From assembly GCA_038380435.1 (NCBI GenBank), contig JAWZYU010000028.1, positions 40,545,095 through 40,609,094 of the forward strand: a DNA stretch of 64,000 bases, given 5' to 3'. This document shows positions 41,272-51,829 of this stretch, one piece after another; position 1 is the stretch's first letter, and every line of letters starts with the position of its first letter. This DNA comes from Ryuthela nishihirai. Taxonomy: Eukaryota > Arthropoda > Arachnida > Araneae > Heptathelidae. Below the pieces are notes generated by a model that was not told the origin of the DNA, searched no databases, and was given only the letters and a program-made list of their open reading frames with translations. The translations under genes were made by a program, and so were the position numbers.

Positions 41272-42817
41272 GATAAATTGATGCTGCGATGAGCTGTCGT
41301 CGCGATGAATAGACACTACGATGAATTGACGTTACGATGAATTGATGTTGAGATGAATTGATGTTATGATGAATTGATGTTGAGATGAATTGATGTTACG
41401 ATGAATTGATGTTGAGATGAATTGATGTTGCGATGAATTGACGTTACGATGAATTGATGTTGAGATGAATTGATGTTGCGATGAATTGACGTTACGATGA
41501 ATTGACGTTACGATGAACTGATGTTGAGATGAATTGATGTTGCGATGAATTGACGTTACGATGAATTGATGTTGAGATGAATTGATGTTGCGATGAATTC
41601 ACGTTACGATGAATTGATGTTGAGATGAATTGATGTTGCGATGAATTGACATTACGATGAATTGATGTTGCGATGAATTGACGTTACGATGAATTGACAT
41701 TACGATGAATTGATGTTGCGATGAATTGACGTTACGATGAATTGATGTTGAGATGAATTGATGTTCTGATGAATTGACGTTACGATGAACTGATGTTGTG
41801 ATGAATTGATGTTGCGATGAATTGACGTTATGATGAATTGATGTTGAGATGAATTGATGTTGCGATGAATTGACGTTACGATGAATTGATGTTGCGATGA
41901 ATTGACGTTGCGATGAATTGACGTTACGATGAATTGATGTTGCGATGAATTGACGTTACGATGAATTGATGTTGCGATGAATTGATGTTGCGATGAATTG
42001 ACGTTACGATGAATTGATGTTGAGATGAATTGATGTTGCGATGAATTGACGTTACGATGAATTGATGTTGAGATGAATTGATGTTGCGATGAATTGACGT
42101 TACGATGAATTGATGTTGCGATGAATTGATGTTGCGATGAATTGACGTTACGATGAATTGATGTTGCGATGAATTGATGTTGCGATGAATTGACGTTACG
42201 ATGAATTGATGTTGAGATGAATTGATGTTGCGATGAATTGACGTTACGATGAATTGATGTTGAGATGAATTGATGTTGCGATGAATTGACGTTACGATGA
42301 ATTGATGTTGAGATGAATTGATGTTGCGATGAATTGACATTACGATGAATTGATGTTGCGATGAATTGATGTTGCGATGAATTGACGTTACGATGAATTG
42401 ATGTTGCGATGAATTGATGTTGCGATGAATTGACGTTACGATGAATTGATGTTGAGATGAATTGATGTTGCGATGAATTGACGTTACGATGAATTGATGT
42501 TGAGATGAATTGATGTTGCGATGAATTGACGTTACGATGAATTGATGTTGAGATGAATTGATGTTGCGATGAATTGACGTTACGATGAATTGATGTTGAG
42601 ATGAATTGATGTTGCGATGAATTGACATTACGATGAATTGATGTTGCGATGAATTGATGTTGCGATGAATTGACGTTACGATGAATTGATGTTGCGATGA
42701 ATTGATGTTGCGATGAATTGACGTTACGATGAATTGATGTTGAGATGAATTGATGTTGCGATGAATTGACGTTACGATGAATTGATGTTGAGATGAATTG
42801 ATGTTGCGATGAATTGA
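41272..42817. repeat. 16-bp satellite with 48-bp higher-order repeat
   Basis: Monomer GATGAATTGATGTTGC and variants ending TGA or with CGTTAC. Three variants alternate to give a 48-bp higher-order repeat, about 97 monomers in all. Because 16 leaves remainder 1 on division by 3, shifting by one monomer changes frame, so all three minus-strand frames can read similar peptides (RNVNSSQHQFISTSIH and RNINSSQHQFIVTSIH). The 389-codon and 234-codon ORFs overlap in different frames and are arithmetic, not genes. Confidence 0.95.
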
Positions 42818-43315
42818 CGGAACACCCCAATATTGAGAGTCTCATACAGCAGTAGTTCACTCCAGGCACATAAAATTTTCAAACACTATTTTCTAACATT
42901 GCAATACATTTGCTTAAGCAGTTCCATCGTACTGGTTTATTTTGTAACTCAATCAAGCCGGAAAAAGTAAAGGGTGGGGGGGGCTAGAGACTGGCTTTAC
43001 ATTGGAAAATAATATTTTCTCATCCGTTTTACAGGTCTTTAAAAATGCATGAAATAAACATAAGTTTATAATTTTTTTCAGTGCTGATTTAGAGGGGGGT
43101 GGTCCTCTGCTCCCCCCCAAATCAGACGTGATTGTAGCTGCACCATTGCAAGACTAAAGACACTCTACCATGAGAAAGCCTAACATTCTCCTGTTCATCA
43201 GTTTTCGGGTTGTGTCAGTGGTAACTTCTCATTACTACTCATTTAACACGCATTAGTTATAACATTAACTAACCTGTTTTCGGTGCAGTAAAATTTCTTT
43301 TATTTCTAGTCTCGT
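42818..43315. other. Unassigned spacer
   Basis: AT-rich, with G-rich and C-rich runs at 42972-42982 and 43090-43125 and a possible eroded hAT-like end (complement CAATGGTGCAGCTAC) near 43136-43150. Confidence 0.4.
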
Positions 43316-43583
43316 ATAGGTTCGATCCCCAATTATGACATCATTGATATTTATCTCCACTAAACCCCCCACCCTGCCTTCGGTCAGTAGGGGACACCGA
43401 TGGGCTCGAAAAGGTCACCGTCCGTCGGGTGGGACGTTAAATCGTGGCTCCGTGTGCACGTTACAGAACTCATTGATTCAGTTCTCATTACAGATCTTTG
43501 ACAGAAAGCTTTCATTATGTTCCAACAGCTGTTGTTCGGTGGATCCCTTACCCAACTTTGTCGGCAAAAAAGTGCAAAACAGT
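43316..43583 (+). mobile_element. SINE-A, old partial copy
   Basis: Begins near the B box (GGTTCGATCCCC) and runs with deletions to CAAAAAAGTGCAAAACAG. Confidence 0.78.
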
Positions 43584-43960
43584 AATGTTTTACCTCTCAG
43601 CGGCACTTTTTTTTCCCACAAAAGGCTAAACGGCCATGTCACAAAGACCCCAAGGGATCAGAGAAATTGGGGGTAGGGGAACCACTGGGACAGCTACTAG
43701 GAGACAGATGGTACCTCCCGTCAAGGTCATTCAGCGTATTTAACATGCAGAGAATATGGCTCTCCTTCACACAATGCCATGGCTTAACATCCCATCTGAT
43801 GGACGGCGGTCTTTCCAAACACATTTGTGTCCCCTATTGACCGAGGGCAGGAGGGGGAGAGTTTTGTGGAGATAAATCTCAACACTGGCCCAGCTGGGAC
43901 TCGAACCTGGGAACTACAAATTACGAGCCTGGCGCCCTACCCACTGAGCCACCCCCGCCC
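43584..43960 (-). mobile_element. SINE-A, full length
   Basis: Moderately diverged reverse copy, head GAGCCACCCCCGCCC intact. It starts where the preceding plus-strand copy ends. Confidence 0.88.
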
Positions 43961-43963
43961 TAT

Positions 43964-44007
43964 TTATCCAACTCTGGGACCCTTGGAGTACTTGTGACCA
44001 TTTATGA
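43964..44007 (+). mobile_element. SINE-A tail split by SINE-B (part 1)
   Basis: CCAACTCTGGGACCCTTGG to GTGACCATTTA matches the SINE-A 3' third. It continues at 44193. Confidence 0.7.
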
Positions 44008-44192
44008 ATTAAAAATAAATACCCCCTCAAGCAGCTGCTTGCCACAGAGGTCTGACAGGAGCCTGTCAGTTTATATGCCATAGTAGAAGGAACAGCAGGC
44101 CCTCAGCAAAAAACTGACACAAACAGCCATGCCTCACCAGGGCTCGAACCCAGGTCTCTTAGATCAGTAGCCAAGCGCGCTAACCACTCGAC
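44008..44192 (-). mobile_element. SINE-B inserted in a SINE-A tail
   Basis: Reverse copy with AAAAATAAATACCCCCTC tail and head ending CCACTCG. A small deletion lies in the body near 44088. Confidence 0.9.
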
Positions 44193-44235
44193 ACGTGCAA
44201 AAAAATGCGGCTTAGAGGTTAAACAACCCAAAAAC
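44193..44235 (+). mobile_element. SINE-A tail split by SINE-B (part 2)
   Basis: CACGTGCAAAAAAATGCGGC then TTAGAGGTTAAACAACCC completes the tail. Confidence 0.7.
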
Positions 44236-45085
44236 CACCTGTAACAGATGCGAAGATGAACGAAAAAATTTTGGAAGAGGAAAAAAACATAATGCACTTT
44301 ATCAAAAACAATTTCTATTTAAAAAAAAAACGCCGAAAACTCTGCAGTTCGTTCTGGTCCAATCCCATTAATTCCCCCGCCTAAAATGTTTCCTACATCC
44401 CTACATGTATAAATAATAAAACGATGAATTATGATATTTTTTATTAAGAATGGGAACAGATATTTCCACTGAGGATTATTTTATTTACAAAACACAAACC
44501 ATTTACACGCGCTGTTACCTATTTTACTAACGGAAAAAACAACAACAGGAAGGAAAATCTCAAAAACTCACCTTTTGCCAGCGAAAACTTCGCTCACTTA
44601 TTGAAGAAAAAAAACTATCACAATATTCCAATAATCAGCCTGGAGCTTGAAGTTCCTTAGAAGCAGAGCCAAGTTTCTGAACTGGCTTTCGGTGGAGTCT
44701 TGCTATCGGAGGAGAGACCGGAACTCAGGTGGATTCGGCGGCGGGCACAACTTCCGCTATCAGTGCACCCTAGCGGCCGAGACAAGGGAGGTAATGGGCC
44801 GTGCTATCTCCTGGTCCCCGCCATGCTGTCGGCTGGTCAAGCGTGAAGCCTTGAACACCTGCGGCCACATATACGGAGGGCGATTGCTCTACGAAGAAGT
44901 TCTGTGGTTTTCTTGACAAGGAAACTGCTCTGAAATATAAAGTGTGTAACCTTCAGAGCATCAATAAAAAAGCTAAAAACCGCTGGTTAAAGAGGATGCT
45001 GTAAGAGTTCATGCTCTTTATACCGCTACAAGCACTTTCTCTTCTGCTCGTTTCAGTATAAAACTGGCTTACGTGTAATACAAAG
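44236..45085. other. Unassigned unique sequence
   Basis: Includes an 89-codon plus-strand ORF (44647-44916) with Gly- and Arg-rich composition and no recognised domain. AT-rich otherwise. Confidence 0.4.
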
Positions 45086-48000
45086 GTTCGCCCTTTTCGT
45101 GATTCGTTCGGGTTTCTGTTTCTATTTTTTTCTCTTGTTTGCCTCATTTCAAAGAGGTTCAAAGAGGTTCGCCTTTTTCGTGATTAGTTTGAGTTTCTGT
45201 TTCTATTTTTTTCTTCTTGCTTGCCTCATTTCAAAGAAGTTCAAAGAGGTTCGTCTTTTTCGTGATTCGTTCGGGTTTCTGTTTCTATTTTTTTCTTTTC
45301 TTTGCCTCATTTCAAAGAGGTTCAAAGAGATTCGCAACTTTTCGTGATTCGTTCGGGTTTCTGTTTCTATTTTTTTTCTATTCTTTGCCTCATTTCATAG
45401 AGGTTCAAAGAGATTCGCAAATTTTCGTGATTCGTTTGAGTTTCTGTTTCTATTTTTTTCTCTTCTTTGCCTCATTTCAAAGAGGTTCAAACAGGTTCGC
45501 CCTTTTCCTGATTCATTCGGATTTCTGTTTCTATTTTTTTCTTCTGTTTGCCTCATTTCAAAGATGTTCGCCTTTTTCGTGATTCGTTAGGGTTTCTGTT
45601 TCTATTTTTTCTTCTTGCTTGCCTCATTTCAAAGAGGTTCAAAGAGGTTCGCCTTTTTCGTGATTCGTTAGGGTTTCTGTTTCTATTTTTTCTTCTTGCT
45701 TGCCTCATTTCAAAGAGGTTCAAAGATGTTCGCCTTTTTCGTGATTCGTTAGGGTTTCTGTTTCTATTTTTTCTTCTTGCTTGCCTCATTTCAAAGAGGT
45801 TCAAAGAGGTTCGCCTTTTTCGTGATTCGTTAGGGTTTCTGTTTCTATTTTTTCTTTTTGCCTGCCTCATTTCAAAGAGGTTCAAAGAGGTTCGCCTTTT
45901 TCGTGATTCGTTAGGGTTTCTGTTTCTATTTTTTCTTCTTGCTTGCCTCATTTCAAAGAGGTTCATAGAGGTTCGCCTTTTTCGTGTGTTTGAGCTTCTG
46001 TTTCTATTTTTTTCTCTTCTTTGTCTCATTTCAAAGAGGTTCAAACAGGTTCGCCCTTTTCCTGATTCATTCGGATTTCTGTTTCTATTTTTTTCTTCTG
46101 TTTGCCTCATTTCAAAGAGGTTCGCCTTTTTCGTGATTCGCTAGGGTTTCTGTTTCTATTTTTTCTTTTTGCCTGCCTCATTTCAAAGAGGTTCATAGAG
46201 GTTCGCCTTTTTCGTGATTCGTTAGGGTTTCTGTTTCTATTTTTTCTTCTTGCTTGCCTCATTTCAAAGAGGTTCATAGAGGTTCGCCTTTTTCGTGTGT
46301 TTGAGCTTCTGTTTCTATTTTTTTCTCTTCTTTGTCTCATTTCAAAGAGGTTCAAACAGGTTCGCCCTTTTCCTGATTCATTCGGATTTCTGTTTCTATT
46401 TTTTTCTTCTGTTTGCCTCATTTCAAAGATGTTCGCCTTTTTCGTGATTCGTTAGGGTTTCTGTTTCTATTTTTTCTTTTTGCTTGCCTCATTTCAAAGA
46501 GGTTAATAGAGGTTCGCCTTTTTCGTGATTCGTTAGGGTTTCTGTTTCTATTTTTTCTTCTTGCTTGCCTCATTTCAAAGAGGTTCATAGAGGTTCGCCT
46601 TTTTCGTGTGTTTGAGCTTCTGTTTCTATTTTTTTCTCTTCTTTGTCTCATTTCAAAGAGGTTCAAACAGGTTCGCCCTTTTCCTGATTCATTCGGATTT
46701 CTGTTTCTATTTTTTTCTTCTGTTTGCCTCATTTCAAAGATGTTCGCCTTTTTCGTGATTCGTTAGGGTTTCTGTTTCTATTTTTTCTTTTTGCCTGCCT
46801 CATTTCAAAGAGGTTAATAGAGGTTCGCCTTTTTCGTGATTCGTTAGGGTTTCTGTTTCTATTTTTTCTTCTTGCTTGCCTCATTTCAAAGAGGTTCATA
46901 GAGGTTCGCCTTTTTCGTGTGTTTGAGCTTCTGTTTCTATTTTTTTCTCTTCTTTGTCTCATTTCAAAGAGGTTCAAACAGGTTCGCCCTTTTCCTGATT
47001 CATTCGGATTTCTGTTTCTATTTTTTTCTTCTGTTTGCCTCATTTCAAAGAGGTTCGCCTTTTTCGTGATTCGCTAGGGTTTCTGTTTCTATTTTTTCTT
47101 CTTGCTTGCCTCATTTCAAAGAGGTTCAAAGAGGTTCGCCTTTTTCGTGATTCGTTAGGGTTTCTGTTTCTATTTTTTCTTCTTGCTTGCCTCATTTCAA
47201 AGAGGTTCAAAGATGTTCGCCTTTTTCGTGATTCGTTAGGGTTTCTGTTTCTATTTTTTCTTCTTGCTTGCCTCATTTCAAAGAGGTTCGCCCCTTTTCG
47301 TGATTCGTTCGGGTTTTTGTTTCTATTTTTTTCCCTCATGTTTGCCTCGTTTCAAAGAGGTTAAAAGAGATTCGCAACTTTTCGTGATTCGTTCGCGTTT
47401 CTGTTTCCATTTTTTTCTCTTCTTTGCCTCATTTCAAAGAGGTTCAAAGAGGTTCGCCCTTTTCCTTATTCATCCGGATTTCTGTTTCTATTTTTTTCTT
47501 CTGTTTGCCTCATTTCAAAGAGGTTCGCCTTTTTTGTGATTCGTTCGGGTTTCTGTTTCTATTTTTTCTTCTTGCTTGCCCCTTTCAAAGAGGTTCAAAA
47601 AGGTTCGCCTTTTTCGTGATTCGTTAGGGTTTCTGTTTCTATTTTTTCTTCTTGCTTGCCTGATTTCAAAGATGTTCATAGAGGTTCGCCTTTTTCGTGA
47701 TTCGTTTGAGTTTCTGTTTCTATTTTTTTCTTTTGTTTGCCTCATTTCAAAGAGGTTCGCCTTTTTCGTGATTCGTTTGAGTTTCTGTTTCTACTTTTTT
47801 CTTTTGTTTGCCTCATTTCAAAGAGGTTCGCCTTTTTCGTGATTCGTTTGAGTTTCTGTTTCTATTTTTTTCTTTTGTTTGCCTCATTTCAAAGAGGTTC
47901 GCCTTTTTCGTGATTCGTTTGAGTTTCTGTTTCTATTTTTTTCTTTTGTTTGCCTCATTTCGAAGAGGTTCGCCTTTTTCGTGATTCGTTTGAGTTTCTG

Positions 48001-48262
48001 TTTCTACTTTTTTCTTTTGTTTGCCTCATTTCAAAGAGGTTCGCCTTTTTCATGATTCGTTTGAGTTTTTCTTTCTACTTTTTTCTTTTGTTTGCCTCAT
48101 TTCAAAGAGGTTCAAAGAGGTCGCCCTTTTCATGATTCGTTCGGTTTTCTGTTTCTATTGTTTTTCGCTTGTTTTCCTCACTTCAAAGAGATTCGATCTT
48201 TTCGTGATTCGTTCTGGTTTCTGTTTCTATTTTTATTTTTCTCTTATTTGACTCATTTCAAA
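45086..48262. repeat. T-rich satellite, ~70-81-bp units, with 311-bp higher-order repeat
   Basis: Units read TTCGCCTTTTTCGTGATTCG then TTAGGGTTTCTGTTTCTATT, a T-run, and TGCCTCATTTCAAAGAGG. Unit length varies because the CAAAGAGGTT segment may be single or double. Equivalent points at 46102, 46413, 46724 and 47035 are exactly 311 bp apart, marking a higher-order block repeated about four times. Frames on plus (RDSLGFLFLFF, ACLISKRF) and minus (RNRNPNESRKRRTSLNLFE) are open in patches. No unique domain or start context. The array degrades at both edges. Confidence 0.93.
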
Positions 48263-48363
48263 TAGTTTTAAATGGATTGTGCATATGTACTTTATGGCAT
48301 AAATTCGTATGAATATTTTTCGCGTCATAAATAGTGGGCGTGTATGTTCCAAGACACATAAAT

Positions 48364-48389
48364 AGGATTGGGTTATTTTAATTCTGAAT
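48364..48389 (-). mobile_element. SINE-A tail, split by a second hAT-like MITE (part 1)
   Basis: GGATTGGGTTATTTTAATTC then TGAAT is a diverged reverse SINE-A tail. It resumes at 48643. Confidence 0.55.
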
Positions 48390-48642
48390 CAGGGGCGCAC
48401 CCAAGGTTGGGGGGGGAGGTACTCTCGGCTGTAGCCATCCCCCTCCCAGCAGCTAAAACAAGAACAAATTAATTACTTTACGTCATATAATACGCACCCC
48501 CATTTCAGCAGGAAATATTTAGAAAAACAAAACTTTTTAATGTATTTAAGCATTTAATGTTCAGTTTTGGGTGACGATATAGTTTGCAAAAAACTAAGTC
48601 TCCCCCTCCCCAACTCAATCAAAAATCCTGGGTTCGCGCCTC
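48390..48642. mobile_element. hAT-like MITE, ~253 bp
   Basis: Left end CAGGGGCGCACCCAAGG. The complement of the right end reads GAGGCGCGAACCCAGG, an eroded inverted repeat. Flanking 8-mers TTCTGAAT (48382-48389) and TTCTGAGC (48643-48650) look like a TSD. It sits at the same SINE-A site as the MITE at 7547. Confidence 0.5.
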
Positions 48643-48712
48643 TTCTGAGCGCCCATTTTACGCACACAATAGCTAATGGCCACAAGGAACTCTATGGTTC
48701 GGAGTCCAGTAG
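48643..48712 (-). mobile_element. SINE-A, degraded body, split by MITE (part 2)
   Basis: TTCTGAGCGCCCATTTTACG then CACACAATAGCTAATGGCC follows the SINE-A order past the MITE. It fades after about 48712. Confidence 0.5.
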
Positions 48713-48719
48713 GGAAAAG

Positions 48720-49002
48720 GGATCTAGTGGTAGAAAGAGAAAAACTCGAAAAAATTCGACCAGAAGTTTTTTTACCACAAACTAGAGCAAATGCAGGCGC
48801 GAACGTCGGACGAAGGGGCAAAAACATTTTTCATGTTTTAATGCAGATTAAAATATAGCATTCAACGTTATTTAATTATATTACATTCTACTGTGAAAGT
48901 CGATTGTTTTTTTCTCTTTCTGGAAATATTTTATTATTGTAGTTTTCCGAAATTGGAAAGTAACAAGCCACTGCAGAAAATTCACTTGCTAATATCGAGG
49001 GG
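48720..49002. other. Unassigned spacer
   Basis: Overlapping short ORFs on both strands, none recognised. Confidence 0.5.
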
Positions 49003-49325
49003 AGGGAGGAGACTGACTCAGTCAGTTGGGCGCCAATCAAGCAATCTGAAGTTCCCAGGTTCGAGTCCAACTATGTCTGCATTAACCCTCCTCTCTCCTC
49101 AGAGGATAAAAACTACTGATTTAGACGCTAAACCCAGTATGAAGGAGAACAAAAATTCTATTCATGTTTAAGAACATGTTAGACGGCCTTGACAGATGGC
49201 TCCAATGTGGCTCCTAACAACCGCCCAGATGGTCCCCCTCCCCTATCTGCCTCTGAGCCCTGGGGTCCTTATGACCTTGCCATTTAGTCCATTGTGTGCG
49301 TAAAACTACTGCTCAGAAGTAAACT
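49003..49325 (+). mobile_element. SINE-A, very old copy
   Basis: Diverged head (GACTGACTCAGTCAGTTGGG and B box GGTTCGAGTCC), body largely deleted, and a recognisable 3' third (CCATTTAGTCCATTGTGTG). Confidence 0.72.
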
Positions 49326-49344
49326 CAACTCTTTTTAAACGTGG

Positions 49345-49735
49345 GGACGGGGATGGCTCAGTCGGTAGCGTGCCAGGCTCGTAATCTGCAGTTCCCAGGT
49401 TCGAGTCCCAGCTGGGTCAGCGTTGAGATTTATCTCCGCAAAATTCCTCACCCTGCCTACGGTCAGTAGGGGACACCGATGGGCTTGGAAAGGCCGCCGT
49501 CCGTCGGATGGGACGTTAAGCCGTGGCCCCGTGTGCGGGAGAGTCATACCCTGTGCACGTTAAAGAACACGCTGAATGGCCTTGACGGGAGGCTACCATC
49601 TGTCTCCCAACAGCTGTTCCAGTGGGTCCCCTCCCCCAACCTTCTCTGAGCCTTCGGGGTCCATGTGACCTGGCCATTTAGCCCATGGTGTGCAAAAAAG
49701 TGCCGCTCAGAGGTAAAACAACCCAACCGAACCCA
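49345..49735 (+). mobile_element. SINE-A, full length
   Basis: Complete copy. TSD TTTTAAACGTG (49334-49344) and TTTCAAACGTG (49736-49746), one mismatch. Confidence 0.94.
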
Positions 49736-49737
49736 TT

Positions 49738-50306
49738 TCAAACGTGCCGATTTTGCCCCTTTTTGTTTGCCTCGAGGAGCATGATTGTTCTCCACAGGAT
49801 GAGACTTATTTCGATTGATGACCGATTGAATCAGAGCGTCAGTCTTCTGCCTCATAGAAATAATGATTCAAGAAATATTCATTTGTCATTCATGATGATC
49901 ATTGAGGAATCTTAATGCGTGACCAAACCTGATTCATCCAAACTGTCAATCCGACCACTCCTTTAAGCGAACCCCCAATAATAATAACCCATTGAAGTCA
50001 CGGATTAATTTGAGTGCATAAGACAGAAACCTCAACTAGAAGACATCACGATCAATCGTCAAGGTACGTTATTAGCAGAATTAGGTTAATAGTTTAAAAG
50101 AGAAAGACAATACACAATAAAGTGGAAAAGGTTGACAAGGACAAACCATTTCTGCCTCGAGACTCGATCGGAAGTATTTATTTATCGAGGACGAGGATTG
50201 GTCAATTAAATTCGTTAATGACAGCCTTTAACGGTGTATGAATATCATTTCAGAAATCTTTAAACTTGAAGATACAGAAACATTCAGATAACATCAGGCT
50301 AAACAA
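49738..50306. other. Unassigned unique sequence
   Basis: No recognisable gene or repeat. Confidence 0.55.
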
Positions 50307-50700
50307 GGGCGGGGATAGCTCAGTCGGTAGCGCGTCAGGCTCATAACCTATAGTTCCCAGGTTCGAGTCCCAGCTGGGACAGTGTTCAGATTTATCTTCG
50401 CAAAGTTCCCCGCCTCTGTCCCCCGGTCAGCAGGGAACACCGATGGGCATGGAAAGACTGCCTCCCGTCGGATGGGACGTTAAGCCGTGGCCCCGTGCGC
50501 GGGAGAGTCACAGGGAGAGCCATACCCTGTGCACGTTAAAGAATACGCTGGATGGCCTTGATGAGAGGCTACCATCTGCCTCCCAACAGCTGTTTCAGTG
50601 GGTCTCCAACCTTCTCTGAGCATTCGGGGTCCTTGTGACCTGGCCATTTAGCCCATGGTGTGCAAAAGAAATGCCTCTCAGAGGTAAGACAACCCACCCC
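50307..50700 (+). mobile_element. SINE-A, diverged full-length copy with CAT-type head
   Basis: Head reads GCGCGTCAGGCTCATAACC, with CAT where most copies have CGT. This is the anticodon of tRNA-Met and supports a Met origin of the family. It could be an older state or a reversion. A short duplication (GAGAGTCACAGGGAGAGCC) lies at about 50503-50521. Confidence 0.88.
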
Positions 50701-50710
50701 AAAATTTAAC

Positions 50711-50741
50711 GTGTGTGTGTGTGTGCGTGTGTTATATATAT
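50711..50741. repeat. (GT)n and (TA)n microsatellite
   Basis: GT dinucleotides with one C interruption, followed by TATATATA. Confidence 0.85.
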
Positions 50742-50764
50742 GTTTCATTTTATTCCCATTGTTA

Positions 50765-50890
50765 TACTATAACTATAGTTTAATCTAACTATACAAGGGG
50801 TATACTATAGGTCTTAATCTAACTATATAAGGTTTTAATCTAACTATACAAGGGGTATAATACTAGGGGTGCTAGTTACAAGGGTATGCT
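50765..50890. repeat. Short imperfect AT-rich tandem repeat
   Basis: The motif TTAATCTAACTATACAAGG recurs with variants at roughly 50781, 50815 and 50833, with GGGTATA between units. Three degenerate copies. Confidence 0.6.
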
Positions 50891-50904
50891 AGTTACATAC
50901 ACAT

Positions 50905-50946
50905 TTCCAGGGGTTTCGTGAAGCATAAAAGGTTGAGAACCACTGA
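50905..50946 (+). mobile_element. Solo hAT-type end
   Basis: AAAGGTTGAGAACCACTG is the complement of a CAGTGGTTCTCAACC-type hAT terminus. No partner end is visible to the left. Confidence 0.45.
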
Positions 50947-51077
50947 TCTAAAGGTTTGTCAATAACCACTGACAGGATCCTGCGAGAAGATGAGAGCTGA
51001 GCAGTGGAGACAATACATGGAAATATGGCCGATATAGGGAGAGGACAAATGGTGTCATTTCCTCCTTTCAGAATGCT

Positions 51078-51367
51078 GTGCTGTTTGGGCTGTTTTACCT
51101 CTGAGCGGCACTTTTTTGCACACCATGGGCTAAGTGGCCAGGTCACATGGACCCCGAAATCTCAGCGAAGGTTGAGGGAGAGGACCCACTGGAACAGCTG
51201 TTGGGAGGCAGACGGTAGCCTCCCGTCAAGGTCATCCACCGTGTTCTTTACCGTGCACAGGGTATGGCTCTCCTGCACACGGGTCACGGCTTAACTATCT
51301 ATCCGACGGACGGCTGCTTTTCCAAGCCCATCGGTTCCCCTACTGACCGTGGGCAGGGCGGGGAATA
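51078..51367 (-). mobile_element. SINE-A, 5'-truncated at insertion
   Basis: Tail and body present, head absent, ending at GGGCGGGGAATA. Perfect 12-bp TSD TTTCAGAATGCT at 51066-51077 and 51368-51379. It ends at nearly the same point as the copies at 13231 and 35179. Confidence 0.93.
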
Positions 51368-51379
51368 TTTCAGAATGCT

Positions 51380-51829
51380 AGTAAGGGTAATAGGGGGAAG
51401 AATTTTTTAACTTATTTATATTTTTTGGCATTTTTTAAGAAATTTTTAAAGAATTGTAAAACGGAGGGGAGAAAGGTTTTTCTGCTGCATTGGAAATCCA
51501 GTCTATACTATCTCCATCTTTCGTTTTTTTTCTAGATACGGGCATGCAAGGAAACAATTCTCCATGCCTTATTGAAGGGAACCTTATCCGAAATAATGCA
51601 TGATTGTGGGAAAATCCAAATAGTAGCATTTCATCAGTACTTATGCAACATAATTTTTAAACAAAAAAATGGTTGACTATAGACGGGCAGACAGACAACA
51701 CAGTGAAATCATTATCTTTTTTTTTCTTTCTTTTAAATGACGTAAAAACTATAAAGAGTGGCTGGCTAATTCTGTCCTCGCTTCCTAATCTTTTCACGTC
51801 CACTGTCCTTACACTGAGATTTTATCCGC
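51380..51829. other. Unassigned spacer
   Basis: AT-rich, T-run near 51716. TTCTAGATACGGGCATG near 51530 matches the segment near 13122. Confidence 0.45.

Noticed and set aside
43086..43150. A third hAT-like MITE
   Set aside because: Only one plausible end (complement CAATGGTGCAGCTAC) is visible. No matching second end or TSD found.
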